A stretch of 18,674 nucleotides of DNA from an uncultured Eubacteriales bacterium (GTDB lineage Bacteria; Bacillota; Clostridia; Oscillospirales; Oscillospiraceae). The stretch is taken from assembly GCA_902475455.1 (NCBI GenBank), contig CABRZO010000027.1, positions 1 through 18,674 on the forward strand, in the 5' to 3' direction. A model generated the notes under the pieces. That model searched no databases, had not been told where the DNA came from, and saw nothing but the letters and a program-made list of their open reading frames with translations. The first letter of the stretch is position 1. Each line of letters begins with the position of its first letter. Both the position numbers and the translations under genes were made by a program. Below, one piece after another: positions 14,250-18,674 of this stretch.

Positions 14250-14471
14250 TTAGAGCTTGCTCTCGATGAAGTCCACCAGCTCGCCGATGGTGTTCATCTT
14301 CTCTTCCAGCTCCAGCTCCACGTCCAGCTCCTCCTCGAGCTCCATGACCATCTCGACGGTCTCCAGGGAGTCGATGCCCAGGCTCTCGAAGGTGGTGTCG
14401 CGGGTAAACTCAGAAGCGTCGCGGCCAGTGTGGTCGGCCAGAACCTCGGTCAGCTTAGCATAGATATCCAT
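14250..14471 (-). CDS. acpP: Acyl carrier protein
   Basis: Carries growing acyl chains on a 4'-phosphopantetheine arm. 73 residues, a complete ACP: the attachment motif LGIDSLETVEMVMELEEEL places the modified serine at Ser35. The second half is strongly acidic (helix II and the EELDVELELEE segment), as in ACPs that dock with basic patches of Fab enzymes. A strong AGGAGG precedes the ATG. First gene of the operon, with a predicted 5' leader of about 90 bases that contains a small hairpin (TCCGC/GCGGA, 14513-14530). Confidence 0.96.
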   Translation of the reverse strand: MDIYAKLTEVLADHTGRDASEFTRDTTFESLGIDSLETVEMVMELEEELDVELELEEKMNTIGELVDFIESKL

Positions 14472-14570
14472 AATTAGTTCCTCCTGAAATCAAAAATTTC
14501 CTTGGATTTTATTCCGCTCAAACCGGCGGATTTCAAGCGCAAAGCATAGCAATGCACTTTAACTTTACTT

Positions 14571-14599
14571 ACTATATAGTCTCGGGCCCGATTTGTCAA
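14571..14599 (-). promoter_or_regulatory. Promoter of the acpP-fab-acc operon
   Basis: TTGACA (14594-14599) and TATAGT (14571-14576) with a 17-base spacer; predicted start near 14564. At the start site the plus strand holds a tandem hexamer, ACTTTAACTTTA (14556-14567), a possible operator. I could not recognise a FapR or FabT palindrome. Confidence 0.8.
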
Positions 14600-14642
14600 G
14601 AATTTCACTTACAGCAAGAAAAATCCACCTTGGGAAACCCTC

Positions 14643-14671
14643 TTGACAAGGGCCGTATGTAACCTTATAAT
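14643..14671 (+). promoter_or_regulatory. Promoter of metK
   Basis: Perfect sigma-A consensus: TTGACA (14643-14648), 17-base spacer, TATAAT (14666-14671). Predicted start near 14678, shortly before the SAM-I aptamer. It is back to back with the fab promoter, with 43 bases between the two -35 boxes. Confidence 0.9.
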
Positions 14672-14690
14672 ATGGTGCATAATTGAACAG

Positions 14691-14799
14691 CCTTATCAAG
14701 AGTGGCGGAGGGATCGGCCCGATGAAGCCCGGCAACCTGCTTTGCGTGTAACAGCGCGGGTAAGGTGCTAATTCCGGCGGTATGTATCGAAAGATGAGG
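14691..14799 (+). promoter_or_regulatory. SAM-I (S-box) riboswitch upstream of metK
   Basis: The S-box core is plain: CTTATCAAGAGTGGCGGAGG, then GGCCCGATGAAGCCCGGCAACC, then GGTGCTAATTCC and GAAAGATGAGG. P1 forms between CCTTATC (14691-14697) and GATGAGG (14793-14799). A terminator hairpin follows, so SAM binding should stop transcription before metK, a direct end-product control on SAM synthetase. Confidence 0.97.
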
Positions 14800-14811
14800 G
14801 TACTTACGAGA

Positions 14812-14841
14812 ACACGTTCCGCCGAGGAACGTGCTTTTTTT
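14812..14841 (+). terminator. Intrinsic terminator of the SAM-I riboswitch
   Basis: CACGTTCC (14813-14820) pairs with GGAACGTG (14826-14833), 5-nt loop, then seven T residues (14835-14841). It lies 45 bases before the metK start. Confidence 0.93.
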
Positions 14842-14885
14842 GACCAAAAGGCTGTTTTAGACAACAAAAGAAAGGAAAATCAGCC

Positions 14886-16070
14886 ATGAGAAATCACATC
14901 TTCACTTCTGAGTCCGTCACTGAGGGACATCCCGACAAAATCTGCGACCAGATCTCCGACGCGGTACTGGACGCCATCCTGGCCCAGGATCCCCAGGGCC
15001 GGGTGGCCTGCGAGACGGTGACCACCACCGGCATGGTCATGGTCATGGGCGAGATTACCACCAGCGCCTACGCCGACATCCCCGCCATTGTCCGGCGCAC
15101 CGTGGAGCGCATCGGCTATACCGACTCCGCCTCCGGCTTTGACGCCCGCAGCTGCGCCGTCCTCACCAGCATCGACGAGCAGTCTCCCGATATCGCCCTG
15201 GGTGTGGACCACTCCATGGAGTACAAGGCCGACGCCAAGGACGACGCCGACCTGGTGGGAGCCGGAGACCAGGGCATGATGTTCGGCTTCGCCTGCGACG
15301 AGACCCCGGAGCTGATGCCCGCCCCCATCTCCCTGGCCCATCAGCTCTCCCACCGGCTCACCGAGGTCCGCAAGGACGGCACCTTGCCCTGGCTGCGGCC
15401 CGACGGCAAGACCCAGGTCACCGTCTCCTATGATGAGCAAAACCATGTGGAGTGGTGCCCCGCCATTGTGGTCTCCACCCAGCATGCCCCGGAGATTGCC
15501 CTGAAGGAGCTGCGGGAGGCGGTCATTGAGACCGTCATCAAGCCGGTGCTGCCCGCCGAGTATCTGCGGCCGGAGACCAAGCTTTATGTCAACCCAACCG
15601 GCCGCTTTGTGGTGGGCGGTCCCTGCGGCGACACCGGCCTCACCGGCCGCAAGATCATTGTGGACACCTACGGCGGCGCCGCGGCCCATGGCGGCGGCTG
15701 CTTCTCCGGCAAGGACCCCACCAAGGTGGACCGTTCCGCCGCCTATATGGCCCGGCATGTGGCCAAGAACATCGTGGCTGCGGGCCTGGCCCGGCGCTGC
15801 CAGATCGAGCTGGCCTACGCCATCGGCGTGGCCCATCCCGTCTCGGTGCTGGTGGATACCCAGGGCACCGGCCTGCTGCCGGACGAGCAGTTGGCGGAGA
15901 TCGTGAACCGCACCTTCGACCTGCGGCCCGCCTCCATCATTTCCTACCTGGATCTGCGCCGTCCCATCTACGAGCAGACCGCCGCCTACGGCCATTTTGG
16001 ACGGCCTGAGCTGGATCTGCCCTGGGAGAAGCTGAACCGGGTGGATGAGCTGAAGAGCTACCTGGCATGA
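14886..16070 (+). CDS. metK: S-adenosylmethionine synthetase
   Basis: Makes SAM from methionine and ATP. 394 residues, standard length. Motifs in order: FTSESVTEGHPDKICDQISD (ATP/Mg2+ region with His15 and Asp17), the flexible-loop region around 95-115, GAGDQGMMFG (125-134), the GGPCGDTGLTGRKIIVDTYGG segment, and GGGCFSGKDPTKVDRSAAY, the P-loop-like signature. The latter has Cys272 where GGGAFSGKD is usual; a conservative change. AAAGGAAAA precedes the start. The gene follows the SAM-I riboswitch and its stop overlaps the next start by 4 bases (ATGA), so the downstream amidase shares SAM control. Confidence 0.97.
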   Translation: MRNHIFTSESVTEGHPDKICDQISDAVLDAILAQDPQGRVACETVTTTGMVMVMGEITTSAYADIPAIVRRTVERIGYTDSASGFDARSCAVLTSIDEQSPDIALGVDHSMEYKADAKDDADLVGAGDQGMMFGFACDETPELMPAPISLAHQLSHRLTEVRKDGTLPWLRPDGKTQVTVSYDEQNHVEWCPAIVVSTQHAPEIALKELREAVIETVIKPVLPAEYLRPETKLYVNPTGRFVVGGPCGDTGLTGRKIIVDTYGGAAAHGGGCFSGKDPTKVDRSAAYMARHVAKNIVAAGLARRCQIELAYAIGVAHPVSVLVDTQGTGLLPDEQLAEIVNRTFDLRPASIISYLDLRRPIYEQTAAYGHFGRPELDLPWEKLNRVDELKSYLA

Positions 16071-16870
16071 GCGTGAGAAAGTATCTGGCGGCCATCGGCC
16101 AGATTGACACCACCGCGGGATGGGAGCATTGCCTGTCCACCGCCGAATCCTTTGCGGATCAGGCTGCGGCTGCCGGAGCCAGGCTGATTGCCTTTCCAGA
16201 GAATTTCTCTCAGTACCAGGGGGGCCGCACCCCGGCGGAGCCCCTGGACAACAGCCCCACTCTGGAGCGGATGGTCGCCAAGGCCCGGGAGACCGGACTT
16301 TGGATTCTCTGCGGAACTCTGTTTACGCCCGCTCCTGACGGAAGATTTCTAAATACTTCTGTTTTGCTGGATCCGGAGGGGAATCGGGCGGCCCGCTATG
16401 ATAAGCTCCATCTCTTCGATGTGACCCTGCCCAGCGGGGAGCAGCGCCGGGAGTCCAAGCAGGTTTGTCCCGGCGGGGCCATTGTCACCGCTGAGACCTC
16501 CCTGGGTCATCTGGGTATGAGTGTCTGCTTTGACCTGCGGTTTCCGGAACTATACCGCACCATGGTGCTCCGAGGCGCCCAGGTGCTGCTGGCCCCGGCC
16601 ATGTTCAGCCAGGAGACGGGCCGGGCTCACTGGGAGCTGCTGATCCGGACCCGGGCGGTGGAGAACGGATGCTATGTCATTGCGCCCAACCAGTATGGCG
16701 GGAAGTTCGGCGCCTATGGCCACTCCATGATCGTGGACCCCTGGGGCAAGGTGCTGGCGGAGATCTCGGAAGGAGAGGGGCTGGCCCTGGCGGAGATCGA
16801 CCTGGATTACCTGGATCAGGTGCGCCAGAATCTGCCCTGCCTTGCAATCCGCAGAAACGATCTCTATTAA
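16067..16870 (+). CDS. Nitrilase-superfamily C-N hydrolase, Nit1/Nit2-like amidase
   Basis: A 267-residue carbon-nitrogen hydrolase with the complete catalytic triad: Glu45 (AFPENFS), Lys113 (RYDKLHLFDV) and Cys154 (GMSVCFDLRFPELYR). The segment GRAHWELLIRTRAVENGCYV and YGHSMIVDPWGKVLAE resemble the Nit1 branch (deaminated-glutathione amidase) most closely; the Nit2 omega-amidase branch, including MtnU of methionine salvage, is the main alternative. It is translationally coupled to metK (ATGA overlap) and ends at a strong terminator, so it lies in a SAM-repressed two-gene operon. Physically linked substrates are not shown. I infer a repair or salvage amidase acting on 2-oxo-acid amides or similar; the exact substrate is unknown. 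Confidence 0.88.
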   Translation: MSVRKYLAAIGQIDTTAGWEHCLSTAESFADQAAAAGARLIAFPENFSQYQGGRTPAEPLDNSPTLERMVAKARETGLWILCGTLFTPAPDGRFLNTSVLLDPEGNRAARYDKLHLFDVTLPSGEQRRESKQVCPGGAIVTAETSLGHLGMSVCFDLRFPELYRTMVLRGAQVLLAPAMFSQETGRAHWELLIRTRAVENGCYVIAPNQYGGKFGAYGHSMIVDPWGKVLAEISEGEGLALAEIDLDYLDQVRQNLPCLAIRRNDLY

Positions 16871-16888
16871 CTTGTTTTATGAACAGTC

Positions 16889-16928
16889 ATCGGACGGGAC
16901 CTGTCGGGTCCCGTCCGATTTTCGCTTT
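16889..16928 (+). terminator. Terminator of the metK-amidase operon
   Basis: A 13-bp GC-rich stem (16889-16901 with 16907-16919, 5-nt loop) 18 bases after the amidase stop, followed by TTTTCGCTTT. The end of its T-run overlaps the -35 box of the next promoter. Confidence 0.88.
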
Positions 16929-16954
16929 ACAGCCGGGAGCTGGGGGCATATAAT
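16926..16954 (+). promoter_or_regulatory. Promoter of the coaX-like gene
   Basis: TTTACA (16926-16931), 17-base spacer, TATAAT (16949-16954). The predicted start near 16961 leaves a leader of about 40 bases before the ATG at 17001. Confidence 0.75.
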
Positions 16955-17000
16955 ATAAAATGTCTATGAATTGATTTGTAAGAGCAGCGGGAGGCGGGCT

Positions 17001-17789
17001 ATGATCCTGACCATTGATATTGGAAATATGAACACGTTGATTGGCGGCTTTGAGGGGGAGCGGCTGTGCTTCACCGGGCGCTGCGCCAGCAATCTGAACC
17101 GGACAGAGGATGAGTATGTGCTGCTGTTCCGGGACATCCTGGGGATGTACGGTGTGGAGGCCAAGCAGGTGGAGGGCAGCATTCTCTCCTCGGTGGTGCC
17201 AGCCTTGCGGACCATCGTGTGCCGGGCTATCGAACGGCTGACGGGGGCCCGGGTGCTGGTGGTGGGCCCCGGTCTCAAGAATGGCCTGAATATCCGCATC
17301 GACGACCCGGGTGAGCTGGGCAGCGATATGGTGGTCAACGCGGTGGCCGCCCTGGCCAAGTACCCCAAGCCCATCGCCGTGTTTGATTTTGAGACCGCCA
17401 CCACCTTGTCGGTCATCAGCAAAGATGGGGCCTATCTGGGGGGCGCCCTGGTGCCCGGCCTGCGGGTCTCTGTGGACGCCATGAGCGCCAGTACCGCCCA
17501 ACTGCCCTATATCACCCTGACGCCCCCGGCCAAATTGATCTGCTCCAGCACCGTCAGCTGCATGCAGTCCGGGGCCATCTACGGCAGCGCCGCCATGGTG
17601 GACGGGCTGTCCGAGGGGGTGGAACGGGAACTGGGGGAGGCCGTCACCGTGGTGATCACCGGCTCCTACGGCGGTCTGGTGGCCCCCTATTGCCGCCGGA
17701 AGATCCAGCTGGACGAGAATTTGCAGCTGGATGGCCTGCGCATCCTGTACGAAAAAAACCAGCCCAAACGGAAGAAAAACCGAGAATAA
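17001..17789 (+). CDS. Divergent type III pantothenate kinase-like protein (CoaX family)
   Basis: CoaX enzymes phosphorylate pantothenate, the first step to CoA, using an ASKHA fold. This 262-residue protein is clearly in the family: MILTIDIGNMNTLIGGF with Asp6, VVGPGLKNGLNI, DDPGELGSDMVVNAVAAL, VFDFETATTLSVI, LGGALVPGLRVSVDAMSAST and CMQSGAIYGSAAMVDGL. Yet several signature positions differ: DIGNTxT has Met10; GADR reads SDM, keeping Asp109 but replacing Arg with Met110; DxGTATT has Glu131 for Gly; the GKNT-like turn reads CSST (181-184); and ATGGLA reads ITGSYGGLVA. The C-terminus is Lys/Arg-rich. It may be an altered kinase or a non-catalytic paralogue. I start it at 17001, with GGGAGG upstream, because this gives the family N-terminus; the frame to 16971 adds ten atypical residues. 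Confidence 0.85.
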   Translation: MILTIDIGNMNTLIGGFEGERLCFTGRCASNLNRTEDEYVLLFRDILGMYGVEAKQVEGSILSSVVPALRTIVCRAIERLTGARVLVVGPGLKNGLNIRIDDPGELGSDMVVNAVAALAKYPKPIAVFDFETATTLSVISKDGAYLGGALVPGLRVSVDAMSASTAQLPYITLTPPAKLICSSTVSCMQSGAIYGSAAMVDGLSEGVERELGEAVTVVITGSYGGLVAPYCRRKIQLDENLQLDGLRILYEKNQPKRKKNRE

Positions 17790-17841
17790 AGGGAAAACCC
17801 TGAGGCGGAATAAAATTTTACCGCAATTTACAGAATAATCC

Positions 17842-17870
17842 TTGACTTTTTGACTAAAGTATCGTATAGT
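17842..17870 (+). promoter_or_regulatory. Promoter of the riboswitch-controlled P-type ATPase gene
   Basis: TTGACT (17842-17847), 17-base spacer, TATAGT (17865-17870). The predicted start near 17877 falls directly at the riboswitch. The 50 bases before it hold small imperfect repeats (AGGG/CCCT, GCGG/CCGC) but no convincing coaX terminator. Confidence 0.78.
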
Positions 17871-17878
17871 GCTCACGT

Positions 17879-17979
17879 ACCGAAAGGGAGTAGCTGGCAC
17901 AGAATATTTGTGTATCCTGCGGCGTCAGTACGGGTTCCACGAGAACCCCGCTGGGGATTGAAATGGCGAGACTTTTGTG
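17879..17979 (+). promoter_or_regulatory. yybP-ykoY (manganese) riboswitch
   Basis: Conserved pieces of the family are present: CGAAAGGGAGTAGCTGG at the 5' side (the GGGAGTAG loop), a second loop region near TACGGGTTCC, and GGCGAGACTTTTG at the 3' side. P1 forms between CGAAAG (17881-17886) and CTTTTG (17972-17977). Its 3' strand is shared with the following terminator, so Mn2+ binding should hold P1 and let transcription proceed. This class often precedes cation-exporting P-type ATPases, as here. Confidence 0.88.
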
Positions 17980-18019
17980 ACAATGCTAGGGGCATTGGCG
18001 CAAAAAGTCTCGTTTTTTT
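17967..18019 (+). terminator. Terminator of the manganese riboswitch
   Basis: CGAGACTTTT... pairs with ...AAAAGTCTCG and AATGC with GCATT (17967-18012), followed by seven T residues (18013-18019). The left arm includes the 3' strand of aptamer P1, so the two structures exclude each other. Confidence 0.9.
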
Positions 18020-18046
18020 GTGCCCGCCCAGAAAGGATGATGTATC

Positions 18047-18674
18047 ATGAAGCAGGCAAAGCCGATCTGGCAAAAGAGCAGGGCAGAGCTGTTCCAGGAC
18101 TTTGCGTGTTCTGAAGAGGGTCTGACCGGTCAGGAGGCCTCCCGCCGTCAGGAACAGTACGGCCCCAATGAACTCCAGGCGGGAAAACAGAAGAGCATTC
18201 CCAGAATCTTTTTGGAGCAGTTCGCCGATTTCCTGGTGATTATTCTGATCATTGCCGCCATCATTTCCGCGGTGCTCAACGATGTGGAGAGTACGGTGGT
18301 CATTCTGGCGGTCATTACTATGAACGCGGTGCTGGGTACTGTCCAGACCGTAAAGGCCACCGCCTCACTGGACAGCTTACGGGAGATGTCCGCCCCCACC
18401 GCCAAGGTGCTCCGGGACGACCAGGTGATCCAGATCCCGGGCCGGGAGGTCACCGTGGGCGATGTGGTGCTGCTGGAGGCGGGCGACTCTGTCTGTGCCG
18501 ACGGTCGGCTGCTGGAGTGCGCCAGCCTGAAAACCGCTGAGAGCGCCCTCACCGGTGAGAGTCTGCCGGTGGAGAAGGATGTGGAGGAAATACAGGGGGA
18601 GGTTCCCCTGGGTGACCGGAAGAACATGGTGTTCTCCGGCAGCTTTGTCACCTACGGCCGGGGCAAATTTCTGG
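18047..18674 (+). CDS. P2-type cation-transporting ATPase, 3' end beyond window
   Basis: The first 209 residues of a Ca2+/Mn2+-type P-type ATPase. Residues 1-45 are the cation-ATPase N-terminal domain (ending GLTGQEASRRQEQYGPNEL). Two membrane helices follow at about 60-78 and 83-98. The actuator domain then shows GDVVLLEAGDSVCADGRLLE (usually VPADGR; here Cys150) and the dephosphorylation loop TGES at 169-172 in ESALTGESLPVEKD. The phosphorylation site DKTG and the metal-binding helices lie outside the window, so selectivity cannot be read from the protein. The manganese riboswitch just upstream argues for Mn2+ export, perhaps with Ca2+. AAAGGATG lies about 9 bases before the ATG; the upstream ATGATG at 18037 is in another frame. 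Confidence 0.93.
   Translation, partial: MKQAKPIWQKSRAELFQDFACSEEGLTGQEASRRQEQYGPNELQAGKQKSIPRIFLEQFADFLVIILIIAAIISAVLNDVESTVVILAVITMNAVLGTVQTVKATASLDSLREMSAPTAKVLRDDQVIQIPGREVTVGDVVLLEAGDSVCADGRLLECASLKTAESALTGESLPVEKDVEEIQGEVPLGDRKNMVFSGSFVTYGRGKFL

Noticed and set aside
14472..14600. FapR or FabT operator in front of acpP
   Set aside because: I looked for the known palindromes and found none convincing; only a direct hexamer repeat, reported separately.
14472..14885. A hidden gene in the acpP-metK intergenic region
   Set aside because: The 414 bases are filled by two divergent promoters, the fab leader and the SAM-I riboswitch with its terminator. Short open frames there have no ribosome site.
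14880..15995. 371-codon open frame opposite metK
   Set aside because: MetK on the plus strand has every signature; the opposite frame is Gly/His/Val-rich noise.
17850..18050. Small plus-strand open frame of 66 codons before the ATPase gene
   Set aside because: It covers the promoter, manganese riboswitch and terminator, which explain the sequence better; no ribosome site.
1..18674. Mobile elements, CRISPR arrays, tRNA or rRNA genes, toxin-antitoxin or defence genes
   Set aside because: No transposase, integrase, spaced direct repeats, rRNA or cloverleaf sequences were recognised; all coding capacity is explained by housekeeping genes.

Overview
The window is ordinary-looking, GC-rich chromosomal DNA from a Gram-positive anaerobe. 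I infer the Oscillospirales (Flavonifractor / Lawsonibacter / Oscillibacter-like). The basis is Bacillota-type RNA control (a tryptophan T-box, an S-box/SAM-I riboswitch and a yybP-ykoY manganese riboswitch), an LCP wall-assembly protein, GGAGG-type ribosome binding sites, and GC-rich codon use that leaves long meaningless open frames opposite the real genes. I see no insertion sequence, phage gene, CRISPR array, tRNA or rRNA.

Layout. (1) 1-1104, plus strand: the 3' part of an LytR-CpsA-Psr gene, facing a tryptophan operon across a two-sided terminator. (2) 8918 down to 1283, minus strand: promoter, T-box leader, then trpE-trpG-trpD-trpC-trpF-(transaldolase)-trpB-trpA. This is a complete chorismate-to-tryptophan pathway with a small transaldolase set between trpF and trpB. 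(3) 14599 down to 9040, minus strand: a fatty-acid synthesis operon, acpP-fabD-fabG-fabF-fabZ-accDA. The last gene is one fused AccD-AccA carboxyltransferase; accB, accC, fabH and an enoyl reductase are absent from the cluster. (4) 14643-16870, plus strand, divergent from the fab operon: a consensus promoter, SAM-I riboswitch, metK, and a nitrilase-family amidase whose start overlaps the metK stop. (5) 16926-17789: promoter and a divergent CoaX (type III pantothenate kinase-like) gene with several family-signature residues changed. (6) 17842-18674: promoter, manganese-type riboswitch and the 5' third of a P2-type cation ATPase running off the window.

How it works together. Three of the transcription units start with a ligand-sensing leader that ends in an intrinsic terminator: uncharged tRNA-Trp for trp, SAM for metK-nit, Mn2+ for the ATPase. 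The fab operon makes malonyl-CoA (with biotin components encoded elsewhere) and elongates acyl-ACP; CoaX would normally feed CoA synthesis; the transaldolase could supply erythrose 4-phosphate for aromatic synthesis.

I found no wholly new system. The points most worth a second look are the transaldolase inside trp, the AccDA fusion with a shortened zinc ribbon and no accBC nearby, the degenerate CoaX, and the SAM-controlled metK-amidase pair.
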